Below, in pieces: positions 1 through 6,633 of a DNA stretch of 39,444 nucleotides. The notes under the pieces were generated by a model that saw only the letters and a program-made list of their open reading frames with translations, had not been told where the DNA came from and made no database searches. The DNA is from a virus. The stretch covers positions 1 through 39,444 of IMG/VR virus record IMGVR_UViG_3300031616_000016. One strand, written 5' to 3'. A program made the position numbers and the translations under genes. Each line of letters opens with the position of its first letter. Position 1 is the stretch's first letter.

Positions 1-145
1 CTGGGGACGTCTCGAAGGTCTACCGCTCGCACGTCCTCGGCTGCATCCTCCTCGGTCTGTACCAGGGCCGTCGCGAGGGGCAGCTCGCGGTCATGGTCTC
101 GCGGCCGGCTGTCACCCGGCTCGAGCGCGAAATGCAGGGCCAGCC
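1..145. repeat. terminal direct repeat, left copy
   Basis: Bases 1-145 match 39300-39444 in the same orientation, with one visible mismatch (T at 19, G at 39318). The two ends therefore overlap and the molecule closes into a circle of about 39,299 bp. The repeat lies inside a coding sequence that is only complete when the ends are joined. A circular contig overlap is the simplest explanation. A true packaged terminal repeat is less likely at this short length. Confidence 0.95.
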
Positions 146-200
146 ATTCACCCTGGAGGTCCGCCCGTGGGGTTCTTCGACGTCATCGGCTCGGTCCTGA
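3..200 (+). CDS. DUF5675-type lysis-region protein, C-terminal part (continues from the right end)
   Basis: This is the C-terminal part of the gene that begins at 39035. Joined across the circle junction it encodes 154 residues. The family (DUF5675) is found in phage and tailocin lysis regions and has no proven reaction. Conserved features seen here are the GNWAGD..K.YRS segment and the GCILLG motif. The codon that is Gly (GGC) at 39317-39319 is Val (GTC) at 18-20. The Gly form agrees with my recollection of the family pattern, so the left copy may carry a variant or an error. The 3' end overlaps the holin gene by 34 bases, which points to coupled translation. Confidence 0.8.
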   Translation, partial: GDVSKVYRSHVLGCILLGLYQGRREGQLAVMVSRPAVTRLEREMQGQPFTLEVRPWGSSTSSARS

Positions 201-691
201 CCGGAGGGCTCGGCGGAATCGTGGGGGCTGGGACCGCCCTCGGCGGCAAGATCATCGACCTGAAGCTCAAGGACAAGGAGCTCGAGGGGAAGCGCCTCGA
301 CCAGGCGCACGAGCTCGCCCTGCGCGACAAGGACATGGCGCAGGCCCGGCTCGAGACCGAGTCGAAGCTCGAGGTCACGAAGATCGACGCCGATTCGGCC
401 GCGGTCCAGGCCGACCTGGGCGCGCTCGCCGCGGCCGTGCAGGCGGACCGGGCGACCTACGGTGATTCGACTCTCGGCCGGATCGTGGACTTCGCGCGCG
501 GGACGGTGCGGCCGGTGCTCACCGCATGGGCCTCGGTCCTCGTCTCCTACGTGACGTGGCAGGCCTTCTCCGAGCTGCACGGCGTGCCGCTCGGGCCGGA
601 GCGGGCCATGGCGCTCGTGAACGACGCAATGTTCTTGGCGGGATTGGCGATCGCTTATTGGTTCGGGAGCCGACCGAACCGGGGGAAGTGA
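167..691 (+). CDS. holin, GTA 3TM-type
   Basis: The 174-residue product starts at GTG 167. A glycine-rich N-terminus is followed by a charged helical stretch with coiled-coil character (about residues 20-100). A C-terminal membrane part follows, with hydrophobic segments near residues 115-135 and 150-165. The motif RPVLT near 115 and the ending YWFGSRP are characteristic of the 'holin of 3TMs, gene-transfer release' family. Such proteins permeabilise the inner membrane so that lysis enzymes can reach the cell wall. The gene lies directly after the DUF5675 gene and before small membrane proteins, which fits a lysis cassette. The membrane topology is inferred from hydrophobicity only. Confidence 0.8.
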   Translation: MGFFDVIGSVLTGGLGGIVGAGTALGGKIIDLKLKDKELEGKRLDQAHELALRDKDMAQARLETESKLEVTKIDADSAAVQADLGALAAAVQADRATYGDSTLGRIVDFARGTVRPVLTAWASVLVSYVTWQAFSELHGVPLGPERAMALVNDAMFLAGLAIAYWFGSRPNRGK

Positions 692-894
692 CGGTGAGCG
701 TCTACCTCATCCTGGCGGGCCATCCCGCCTCGGTCCGCGGCGCCTTCGCCTCCGTCGCCCGCGCCCAGACGGCCGCGCGGTCCCTGCTCTCTCCCGGCGA
801 GGCGTACCGGATCCAGGACTGGATCATTGACTACCCGGCGGCCGAACGCACTGAGTGGTACGAGGTGCCGCCGATTGACGAGCCGCCGCCATGA
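688..894 (+). CDS. small hypothetical protein of lysis cassette
   Basis: A 68-residue product read from GTG 688, which overlaps the holin stop as GTGA; GTG 694 is an alternative start. The first 15 residues are hydrophobic (VYLILAG). The rest is acidic with an unusually proline-rich end (EVPPIDEPPP). I do not recognise a family. Translational coupling on both sides, with ATGA at 891-894 shared with the next gene, argues that it is really translated as part of the lysis operon. Confidence 0.55.
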   Translation: MTVSVYLILAGHPASVRGAFASVARAQTAARSLLSPGEAYRIQDWIIDYPAAERTEWYEVPPIDEPPP

Positions 895-1256
895 TCTCCG
901 CCGCGCTCCCGCCCGAAGTGCAGCAGCAGCTCGTCCCGGTCGGCTGGATCCTCGGTGCGGCCGTGGTTGGGGTTGCTACCATCCTCGGTGTCGCGTGGCG
1001 CGGCTTCCTCTGGTTGCGGTCCCAGATCCGGGAGGTCTCCGACGCGAGCAACGCCAAGGCGCTCTCGTCTGAGGACCACAAGGCGGTGATCCGAGACATC
1101 GTACAGAGCGCGTTCACGGGCCAGGCCGAGGCGGAGCACCATTTCCGCGCTGACGTGTACGCCAAGTTCGCCGAGCAGCGCGCCCGCGCCGATGCGCAGT
1201 CGGAGTCCATCTCCCGGGCGCATCAGCGGATCGACAAGGTCTTGGAGAAGCCCTGA
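891..1256 (+). CDS. single-TM coiled-coil protein, possible lysis accessory
   Basis: 121 residues. A short N-terminal segment is followed by one strong transmembrane helix (about residues 17-42, VGWILGAAVVGVATIL...). The remaining helix is charged, with many Ala, Glu, Gln and Arg residues and a probable coiled coil. One membrane anchor plus a long helical domain is the layout of i-spanins and of some phage anchored accessory proteins. No overlapping o-spanin lipoprotein gene is visible, so the spanin reading is only a possibility. It starts by ATGA overlap with the preceding gene. Confidence 0.6.
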   Translation: MISAALPPEVQQQLVPVGWILGAAVVGVATILGVAWRGFLWLRSQIREVSDASNAKALSSEDHKAVIRDIVQSAFTGQAEAEHHFRADVYAKFAEQRARADAQSESISRAHQRIDKVLEKP

Positions 1257-1270
1257 GGCGCGAGCACGGT

Positions 1271-1540
1271 ATGGAGGACGCCTTCTGGGTGCTCGTGATG
1301 ATCGCCGCGTTCGTCTGGGCGGTGTATCAGGTCGTGAAGGGCTTCGCCGACGGCGAACCAGGTGAGCTGGGCGAGGATCAGGCGAAGCCCGCCCCGGAGC
1401 TCGAGGTCTGCGACCGCTGTGGGCGGAAGGTGGCCGCGCTCGAGTATCACCAGCGGCGGTGCAAGGGCAGCTCGCGGCCGTGGAAGCACTCGGAGGTCGT
1501 CAAGGCATTCAAGCGACGCGAGCGCAAGGACCGGACGTGA
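1271..1540 (+). CDS. membrane-anchored zinc-finger-like protein
   Basis: 89 residues. A hydrophobic helix at residues 5-24 (WVLVMIAAFVWAVYQVV) is followed by an acidic linker. Next comes a Cys/His cluster, CDRCGRKV, with H..RRC twelve residues later (C-x2-C...H-x3-C), and a strongly basic tail. The pattern looks like a C2HC zinc knuckle facing the cytoplasm. I do not recognise the family. The gene sits in the lysis operon, 14 bases after its neighbour, so a lysis or membrane role is inferred from position only. Confidence 0.6.
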   Translation: MEDAFWVLVMIAAFVWAVYQVVKGFADGEPGELGEDQAKPAPELEVCDRCGRKVAALEYHQRRCKGSSRPWKHSEVVKAFKRRERKDRT

Positions 1541-1546
1541 GGCGCT

Positions 1547-1744
1547 ATGGACGCCCGCGAGACCTTGCGACGAGAGGCGCGCCGGTGCCGCGCGATGGCG
1601 GGGGTCTCGGCGCACGCCCGAGACAGGTGGCTCGATGCGGCGAGGCGCTACGACGACGCGGCCAGCCTGGCGGTGATCGCCGAGGTCGTCGCGGGGCAGG
1701 CGGCGGAGGTGGACAGGATGGACGGGACCGACCCCGGACCATGA
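1547..1744 (+). CDS. hypothetical helical protein
   Basis: 65 residues, rich in Ala, Arg and Asp, predicted all-helical with no membrane segment or metal motif. It starts six bases after the previous stop and its stop overlaps an ATG at 1741 (ATGA). That ATG opens only a 25-codon frame. I do not recognise a family. It is retained because of operon packing and composition like the neighbours. Confidence 0.5.
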   Translation: MDARETLRREARRCRAMAGVSAHARDRWLDAARRYDDAASLAVIAEVVAGQAAEVDRMDGTDPGP

Positions 1745-1778
1745 CGGAGCACCCGGCGGCGGTGAGAGGCTCCAGGGG

Positions 1779-1955
1779 ATGGGTCGGGCCCTGCACCTCT
1801 GCGCTCGTTGCCGAGTGACCTTCCTCCTTGGTGATCGCCGGTACGATGCGCTCTGGTGCCCCCGGTGTGGGAGATGGGCGGAGGAGACCTGTGGGGATCC
1901 GGGGTGTGAGCTGTGCCGGGAGAGGCCGGAGAGGCCGGGGGTGAGGGCGGCCTGA
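1779..1955 (+). CDS. Cys-rich zinc-ribbon mini-protein
   Basis: 58 residues from ATG 1779. The product contains an ordered series of cysteines: C-x2-C near residues 8-11, C-P-R-C-G in the middle, then C-x4-C-x2-C near residues 40-47. That gives about seven Cys in a protein this short, an obvious metal-binding pattern of zinc-ribbon type. There is no membrane segment. It is the last rightward gene before the gene-poor region and the leftward integrase. The ribosome binding site is weak, and coupling to the 25-codon frame at 1741-1818 is possible. Function is unknown. Confidence 0.55.
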   Translation: MGRALHLCARCRVTFLLGDRRYDALWCPRCGRWAEETCGDPGCELCRERPERPGVRAA

Positions 1956-1965
1956 AAAAGCTGCT

Positions 1966-2035
1966 GACTTCGCAAGCGTCTCGGCGCCGGGCGGTCCTGG
2001 CGCGCTGGACGGTTCCGACGCGGAGCGGGCGGAGG
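1966..2035 (-). repeat. dispersed tail element, degraded non-genic copy
   Basis: On the + strand this reads GACTTCGCAAGCGTCTCGGC... and ends GCGGGCGGAGGG. It aligns by eye over about 70 bases with the elements at 5985-6058 and 8045-8118. Its minus-strand translation gives the same SxxxSEPSSAxxPPGAExxAKS pattern, but no stop codon or credible gene is attached. The GCGGAGCGGGCGGAGGGGGG end is repeated again at about 2211-2230. Confidence 0.65.
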
Positions 2036-2601
2036 GGGGGGGCACGGTTTCCGGTTTCCCCGGGTCCGCGCGATTCACCTGATGGGAGGCGCGGGAGCCA
2101 ACCCGGAGCGGCTTTCGGGCTGGGTAACCCGCCCACAAGGCGAAGCACCAAGGGCTAACCCCCGTGTACCAGCGCAACGGCCCACTGGCCCGCGCCTCCC
2201 GTTCGCCGACGCGGAGCGGGCGGAGGGGGGCGCGGATGACCTGAATGACGTCAGACTTGGGCACTACGCTCTTAGGCATCGGGTCGATCCTCTCTCGATC
2301 CCGGTCATCGGGGCGGCCGTTGGCGCGGCGCGCCCCTTTCCCGTGGCGCCAAGTCCTAGCAGGGTAATCTGACGTAGCGCCGCGAACGCCCACGTCAGCG
2401 CGCACATCAAGCACACGCTCGCGGCGGCGCCCCAGCGACCTCGCACCGCGTCAACGTCTAGTCCCTCCGGACGATCACGCTCTGGGACGAGGAGCGGACG
2501 GGGCGGGACGGATGGGGTAGGTCTTCCCGAGGCACGCGCACTCGGAGACGTTTCCCCTTCTAACCTGGATGGAGGAAGGCGCGGACGGGGCCCCAGGCGA
2601 A

Positions 2602-2638
2602 GAAGCGCCCCCGAGATCCCGTACCCCAGGGGCGCTTC
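2602..2638. terminator. strong hairpin, likely bidirectional terminator
   Basis: GAAGCGCCCC (2602-2611) is a perfect inverted repeat of GGGGCGCTTC (2629-2638), a 10-bp GC-rich stem with a 17-base loop. It lies just beyond the 3' end of the leftward integrase gene and after the rightward lysis genes. There is no run of T on either side, so classical intrinsic termination is not certain. Confidence 0.55.
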
Positions 2639-2687
2639 AACCTAAGACCCGTCGGACCGCCTACAGGAGATGCACGCGGGGGTGAGA

Positions 2688-4115
2688 CTAACCGCGGCGG
2701 GTGGCGCCGGGCAAGAAGACCACCTTCGAGGCGTCCGGCTCAAGCAGCCGATGCACGTAGCCCTCCCACAACTCGAGCGCGGCCCGCCGCTCCTTCAAGT
2801 AGTCGTAGTGATCGTACGTCTGCCCGATCCGCCCGATCGAGTGGTTGAGGCACCGCTCCGCGATGTGCGGCGCGACCCCCAGGTCGCCGAGCTTCGTCCG
2901 CACGGTGCGCCGGAGGTCGTGCGGCGTGCAGCGGCCCCCGGGCAGCTCGAGTAGGCCGCCGTCGAACAGGCCTCGCAAGGCGTGGGAGAGCGCCTTCTCT
3001 GTGATGTGGCCCCCTTCCGCCTTCGCGCTCGAGACGACCCACGGCGAGCGGCCGGCGATCTTCTTCAGCTCACGGAAGAGGGCCAGCGCATCGGGGGCGA
3101 GCGGGACGATCCAGGGTTTCGCGTCCGGAAGTTGGCTCGGGTTCAGCTTCTGGTTCTCCACCGGGATGGTCCAGATCGCAGCCTCGAGCTCGACGTCCAC
3201 CCATCGGGCCTTGAGGAGCTCTCCGGTGCGGATCCCGATGAGAAGGAGGAGCCGTAGGGCGAGACGCACCTGGAAGAGCAGCCGGCGCGCGCCGGGCCTG
3301 TGCGCGTCGAGCGCGCGCCAGAACGCGGGGATCTCGTCGGGGCCGAGGGTGCGCTTCCCGATCTTCGTCCTCACTCCGAGGGCGTCGCGGCGGAGGACGG
3401 CCGCCGGATTCCGGGCGATCTCCTCACCGAAGGCCTCCGCCCAGCCGAAGAGCTGCTTCAGGTGGTCGAGCACCTTTCCGGCGTGGGAGGTAGCGCCGCG
3501 GTCGATGACCTTGAGGATGATCGCCCGGCAGTCGGCTGTGGTGACGGAGGCGAGCGGCTTGTCGCCGATGGCGGGGAGGATGTCCGTGTCGAGGGTGCGG
3601 CGGACCTCGTCGGGCCGGCGGCGAATCGGGAGGATGGCGCGCCCGTAGAACTCCTCCGCGAGCTCGCGGACGGTCTTCCTCGGGGAAGGGATCGCGAGGA
3701 CCGACCGGGCGGCCTCTTCGAGCCGGCCAACCTCATGCGCGCGCTTCAGCTCCTCGAGACGGTCCCGCGCCTGCGCCAGGGTGACGAAGCCGGGCGCCTC
3801 CTTCATGGACCAGGTGCCGACCGTGAGCGTCGTCTGACGGCGCCCGGCGTCGGGCGCGACATCCGGCGTCGCTGGATGTCGCTGGATGTCGCCCGGCGTC
3901 GCTCGCCCCGTCTCGCCCGGCGCCGCTGGACATCGCCCGGCGTCGGTCCTCCAGTAGACCCAGCGGAAGACCAGGCGCCCCGAGGGCTGGACCCGGAGCT
4001 TCAGCCCGGGGCACTTCGCGTCGACCAGGTCGTAAGGGACCGACCCTGGACGGAGCGACTCGAGGAACTTGGGGGTGAAGCCGAGCGGCGGAGTGGTAGG
4101 CTTCTGGGGAGCCAT
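2688..4115 (-). CDS. int: tyrosine recombinase, P4-type integrase
   Basis: 475 residues from ATG 4115, preceded by a GGAGGG ribosome binding site. The product integrates the phage at a tRNA gene by site-specific recombination. An N-terminal DUF4102 arm-DNA-binding domain (residues 10-120) precedes the core-binding and catalytic domains. Catalytic residues seen are R296 (GIRTGELLK), H399-x2-R402 (PHDLRRT), H425 (ERCLNH) and nucleophile Y434 (QTYDHY). Residues 61-91, in the hairpin of the arm domain, are a repetitive Pro/Gly/Ala/Arg insertion encoded by repeats of GGCGTCG and CTGGATGTCG units (about 3838-3950). The family normally has only a short turn there. attP lies immediately upstream. All catalytic residues are present, so it is probably active. 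Confidence 0.93.
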   Translation of the reverse strand: MAPQKPTTPPLGFTPKFLESLRPGSVPYDLVDAKCPGLKLRVQPSGRLVFRWVYWRTDAGRCPAAPGETGRATPGDIQRHPATPDVAPDAGRRQTTLTVGTWSMKEAPGFVTLAQARDRLEELKRAHEVGRLEEAARSVLAIPSPRKTVRELAEEFYGRAILPIRRRPDEVRRTLDTDILPAIGDKPLASVTTADCRAIILKVIDRGATSHAGKVLDHLKQLFGWAEAFGEEIARNPAAVLRRDALGVRTKIGKRTLGPDEIPAFWRALDAHRPGARRLLFQVRLALRLLLLIGIRTGELLKARWVDVELEAAIWTIPVENQKLNPSQLPDAKPWIVPLAPDALALFRELKKIAGRSPWVVSSAKAEGGHITEKALSHALRGLFDGGLLELPGGRCTPHDLRRTVRTKLGDLGVAPHIAERCLNHSIGRIGQTYDHYDYLKERRAALELWEGYVHRLLEPDASKVVFLPGATRRG

Positions 4116-4242
4116 CGATCCCTCCATGAAGGGGTTCGGCGGTGAGGGCTCCGAGGCGGCTGCGAACCGCTCCGGGGCCCGAATCATGTGGCGCGCAGAA
4201 GACCAGAACGCGCGGCCCAGGTGAAGCGCCTTCTGTGGGTCT

Positions 4243-4263
4243 GGACCAACAACCGGACCAACA
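4243..4263 (+). repeat. paired arm-type site 1 (GGACCAACA x2)
   Basis: Two direct copies of GGACCAACA start 12 bp apart (4243 and 4255). The same pair recurs at 4473 and 4733. This pair lies between the integrase start and the tRNA-like core. Paired direct repeats on both sides of a core are the usual appearance of integrase arm-binding sites. Confidence 0.7.
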
Positions 4264-4385
4264 TGGCGACGGGCAGCGACTGGCGGCGAAGGACGGCGCG
4301 CGACGGCGCCCGTCACAAACCCGCGCAGGTACTGGAGGCGGCGACGGGCGGCGACGGGCGACGGCGGGCGCAGCCGGCCGGGGAT

Positions 4386-4430
4386 GCCTTCACACGGCGG
4401 GGGTCGCTGGTTCGAAACCAGCAGCGCCCA
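4386..4430 (+). other. attP: attP core: 3' part of a tRNA-Val(CAC) gene
   Basis: The 45 bases have exact tRNA geometry: anticodon loop TTCACAC (anticodon CAC), stem 3' strand GGCGG, variable loop GGGTC, T stem GCTGG, loop TTCGAAA, stem CCAGC, acceptor strand AGCGCCC, discriminator A. The 5' half of a tRNA is absent upstream and CCA is replaced by TCA, so this is a tRNA fragment. It sits 270 bp upstream of the integrase start between paired arm repeats. Recombination with the host tRNA-Val gene would restore the tRNA. Confidence 0.88.
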
Positions 4431-4472
4431 TCAGCACTTAACGGATCCGGCAGGGAAGGGGAACCGCGCAGC

Positions 4473-4493
4473 GGACCAACATCCGGACCAACA
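4473..4493 (+). repeat. paired arm-type site 2 (GGACCAACA x2)
   Basis: Two direct copies of GGACCAACA start at 4473 and 4485, again 12 bp apart. They lie 43 bp beyond the attP core on the side away from the integrase gene and 20 bp before the end of the neighbouring HTH gene. Confidence 0.7.
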
Positions 4494-4512
4494 TAGCCGG
4501 AGGGGCGGAACA

Positions 4513-5193
4513 TCACGCCGGGGGACTCACCTTCGGGCGGTGCGCCTCTTCCCAGGCCTCGATCTCGCGCAGGTACCAGCACCGCAAGGCGCCGCAGTAG
4601 TGCGGGACGGGGAACTTCGGCGGCTTCGCCGTGTACCAGTCTCGGATGGTGGTGCGGCCCCGGCCGAGCCGCGCCTGAAGCGCCACGATCTGGATGTGCC
4701 GCCCGGAGCCGGGGCCGACCTCGATCTCCCGCGGACCAACATCCGGACCAACAGCTTCCCCCAGGAGCTTCACCACCTCGAGTCGGAGCGCCTCGAACTC
4801 CTCCCGGATGATGGATCGGAGCTCGGTCAGCGCCTCGGCGACAGTTGGGGCCAGCGCTTCCCCGGGCGTCCCCTGGTAGACCGCCACCGCCGGAGCTCCA
4901 CACCTGGCGCAGGACCCGTCCGCCAGGTGGTGGCTGTCATCCGGGCAGGTACAGCGGGTAGGGGGCGTGGAGGGGGAATGGGGGGCCTCTGGCGGGGCCC
5001 GGAGAGGGGAGCACCACTCCGCGCCCGGGGGCATGGGGGTCTCACAGGCGCAGCGCTCGGCCGGAGCCGGGAGCCCGATGACGAGCCCGCACCCGGCGCA
5101 CTTCTGCATGTAGCCGGGGATGGGGCCGTAGCCGATCTTGCCGTTGCCGGGGGTGGTCCCGTTCGTCGTCCCGTTCGTCTCGTTCCGCTTCAT
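4513..5193 (-). CDS. zinc-ribbon and HTH protein, candidate excisionase
   Basis: 226 residues from ATG 5193. The N-terminal half carries Cys pairs (CAGC near 31, C-A-C near 50, C-T-C and CARC near 82-98) that look like two zinc ribbons. A helical linker (about residues 120-150) follows. The C-terminal 55 residues form a helix-turn-helix of AlpA/excisionase type: ALQARLGRGRTTIRDWYTA, then an aromatic wing and a second Trp-Tyr helix. Its stop lies 20 bp from arm site 2, and arm site 3 is inside the gene. Last gene of the leftward operon, adjacent to attP, it is a good candidate for a recombination directionality factor or integrase regulator. That role is inference. Confidence 0.65.
   Translation of the reverse strand: MKRNETNGTTNGTTPGNGKIGYGPIPGYMQKCAGCGLVIGLPAPAERCACETPMPPGAEWCSPLRAPPEAPHSPSTPPTRCTCPDDSHHLADGSCARCGAPAVAVYQGTPGEALAPTVAEALTELRSIIREEFEALRLEVVKLLGEAVGPDVGPREIEVGPGSGRHIQIVALQARLGRGRTTIRDWYTAKPPKFPVPHYCGALRCWYLREIEAWEEAHRPKVSPPA
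4733..4753 (+). repeat. paired arm-type site 3 (GGACCAACA x2), inside a gene
   Basis: Two direct copies of GGACCAACA start at 4733 and 4745, the same 12-bp period as sites 1 and 2. The gene on the other strand reads this stretch as VGPDVGP. Keeping the whole 21-bp pattern identical within coding sequence suggests selection on the DNA site itself. Confidence 0.65.
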
Positions 5194-5738
5194 CCCTCGC
5201 CTCCATTCGTCGAGGCCGGCGGCAGAAGCAGCCCGCGCTCGACCACCCGCTGCATCCGAGGCAGAAGGATCTCGCCGAGCGTCTCGCCTGAGTCGGTGAC
5301 GACGTTCGCCATGAACTCGGCCTCGAGCGAGGAGATCCCGGAGGCGACGGCCTCGAGCTTCGCCTTGATCACGAGAACGAGGGCGCGCCAGCGCTGGCGC
5401 GTCGCGGCTTCGAGCTTCGCTTTCGTCCCTGCCTCGCGTTCCGTGGGCATCGGGACTGTGAGGCGGATCGCCCGCTCCTTGAACTTGAACTGGATGGTCA
5501 CGACCTCGCGCACGATGCGCTCCTCGGGTTCGATGTCCCACGCGTGCTCGCGCCTGCATGCTTCGATGGCGCGGCCTTCCTGCTCACAGCCCGCGCGCGA
5601 GCAGTGCACGGCCTTGACCTCGGTGCGCTGGTCCCAGCCATAGGCGAACCCGCTCGCGCCGTAGCGCACGAGGACGCGCTCCGCCTCGACGCGGCTCTTG
5701 TCGACGGTGACGGTCGTGCCCTCGGCGTAACGGGTCAT
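5190..5738 (-). CDS. conserved phage protein (MTRYAEGT family), unknown function
   Basis: 182 residues from ATG 5738. The N-terminus MTRYAEGTTVTVDKSR...RYGASGFAYGW is the hallmark of a protein widely found in early regions of temperate phages of GC-rich hosts. Also typical are a β-strand part with IRLTVPMP and a helix RQRWRALVLVIKAKLEAVASGI followed by EAEFMANVV. No function is established for the family. A Cys-containing insertion (HCSRAGCEQEGR, about residues 45-56) breaks the β-rich part and may add a metal site. The stop overlaps the next start (ATGA). Confidence 0.75.
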   Translation of the reverse strand: MTRYAEGTTVTVDKSRVEAERVLVRYGASGFAYGWDQRTEVKAVHCSRAGCEQEGRAIEACRREHAWDIEPEERIVREVVTIQFKFKERAIRLTVPMPTEREAGTKAKLEAATRQRWRALVLVIKAKLEAVASGISSLEAEFMANVVTDSGETLGEILLPRMQRVVERGLLLPPASTNGGEG

Positions 5739-5968
5739 GGTCCACCACCCTCCAGGCTCTTCCCCATCCTGCGCACCAGGGCCCGGACCTCCGCATCAGG
5801 GAAGGTCGCATTCAAGAGCGCCCGGTAGAGCGCGGCCGTCTCGAGGCGGCTCATCCCGAAGAAGGGCGCGCCGGCTTGGCTCACCGGCGCGCCGCGATGT
5901 GGTGGGCCGGCTTTCCCGGTCCCGTTGGCATGGCCGTTACCTCCTCCGTTCTGGTGACCGTTTTTCAT
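5735..5968 (-). CDS. small hypothetical protein
   Basis: 77 residues from ATG 5968. The N-terminal 30 residues are low complexity (Gly, Asn, His, Lys). The C-terminal half is a compact amphipathic helical part (SRLETAALYRALLNATFPDAEVRALVRRMGKSLEGG). There is no metal motif. It overlaps both neighbours by four bases, so it belongs to the leftward operon. I do not recognise a family. Confidence 0.55.
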   Translation of the reverse strand: MKNGHQNGGGNGHANGTGKAGPPHRGAPVSQAGAPFFGMSRLETAALYRALLNATFPDAEVRALVRRMGKSLEGGGP

Positions 5969-6171
5969 GGGTGATCGTCCTCATCAGATTTCGCAGGCGC
6001 CTCGGCGCCTGGCGGTGAAGTCGCGCTGGACGGTTCCGGCGCGGGCTGGACGGAGGGATACGCGCACGTCTCGATGGTGCGGCGCATCCGAAACGCGGCG
6101 AGACACCAGGCAACCTCGATCCGCTCGTCCGTCGTGACATCGCCCTGGCGGCACCACTCGTCGAAGGTCAT
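5965..6171 (-). CDS. small protein with shared C-terminal tail
   Basis: 68 residues from ATG 6171, with AGGAGG eight bases upstream. The N-terminal 40 residues are a compact unit (MTFDEWCRQGDVTTDERIEV...). The last 28 residues are the low-complexity tail SVQPAPEPSSATSPPGAEAP plus AKSD, encoded by the dispersed element at 5985-6058. The same kind of tail ends the genes at 7968-8324 and 8987-9460. The start was chosen by the strong ribosome binding site and the ATGA overlap with the upstream gene. Function unknown. Confidence 0.65.
   Translation of the reverse strand: MTFDEWCRQGDVTTDERIEVAWCLAAFRMRRTIETCAYPSVQPAPEPSSATSPPGAEAPAKSDEDDHP
5985..6058 (-). repeat. dispersed tail element, copy in gene 5965-6171
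   Basis: This 74-bp copy starts CAGATTTCGCAGG and ends GGACGGAGGGA on the + strand. It contains the near-perfect palindrome CAGGCGCCTCGGCGCCTG (5994-6011). Compared by eye with 8045-8118 it differs at about nine of 74 positions. It supplies the last 25 or so codons of the gene and ends about 17 bp from the next start codon. Confidence 0.75.
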
Positions 6172-6626
6172 GGAGAACCTCCTGCCGTGCAGCGCTCGCA
6201 CATCCACGTCGCCTCGAAGGCGCCGCGGGCTCCGCACGACTCGCACGTCCGTGCGGGCTCGATGCTCTGCACGCCACCGCACCGCGCCGGCTTGGCCCTC
6301 GGCTTCCGGTGCTGCTTCGCGTTGGGACAGGTCGCGAAGTGGGACGAGCGCAGCTTCTGCCCCGCGCGCGGCGTTTCGTCGCGGCGCAGCGCCCGGCAAA
6401 CGAAGCCCTCGCCCTCGCGCCAGTAGACGATGACGTTCCCGTCCGGAGTTGGCTCCCAGTCGATGGGCATCGAGCGGAAGCGCCCCGTCTCCTCGTTGCG
6501 GATACGCTGCCCGGCCTCGTCGAGGATGGCGGCCCAGAGGATCGGCGCGCTGCAGCTCGAGCAGAACCTCGGCGAGTGCGTGCGCGGCGCGGGGCTCGCG
6601 GCTTCGCTGTTCGGGTCCGGGTTCAT
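6168..6626 (-). CDS. double zinc-ribbon protein
   Basis: 152 residues from ATG 6626. A Ser/Pro-rich N-terminus is followed by FCSSCSAPILWA (C-x2-C), a stretch rich in charged and aromatic residues, then SSHFATCPNAKQHRK. A second ribbon at the end has CESCGARG and CERC. The first ribbon and the HFATCP.A..HR signature are shared with the 72-residue protein at 11151-11369, so the two are paralogues, this one longer and with an extra C-terminal ribbon. Function unknown; zinc binding and nucleic-acid contact are plausible from the motifs. The stop overlaps the next gene's start. Confidence 0.7.
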   Translation of the reverse strand: MNPDPNSEAASPAPRTHSPRFCSSCSAPILWAAILDEAGQRIRNEETGRFRSMPIDWEPTPDGNVIVYWREGEGFVCRALRRDETPRAGQKLRSSHFATCPNAKQHRKPRAKPARCGGVQSIEPARTCESCGARGAFEATWMCERCTAGGSP

Positions 6627-6633
6627 GGCAGGC

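Larger units (their letters stand above)
1956..2687. other. gene-poor region between lysis genes and integrase
   Basis: No convincing gene here on either strand. The open frames have proline/arginine-rich translations typical of GC-rich shadow frames. It contains a degraded copy of the dispersed tail element (1966-2035), a second partial copy (about 2211-2235), and several CGTCAG/CTGACG motifs in both orientations (about 2246-2253, 2369-2376 and 2390-2398). It also holds the strong hairpin at 2602-2638. It probably separates rightward lysis transcription from leftward integrase transcription. Confidence 0.6.

Noticed and set aside
1545-2414. Long minus-strand open frame across the lysis/integrase gap
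   Set aside because: It runs antisense through two better supported rightward genes, has low-complexity translation, and is open only because stops are rare at this GC.
4266-4375. GCGACGGGC-rich stretch as a CRISPR-like or regulatory array
   Set aside because: Irregular short GC-rich repeats without constant spacers. It is simple-sequence drift beside attP.
4386-4430. Functional tRNA gene
   Set aside because: Only the 3' half is present. D arm, acceptor 5' strand and the full anticodon stem are missing upstream, so this is an attachment core.
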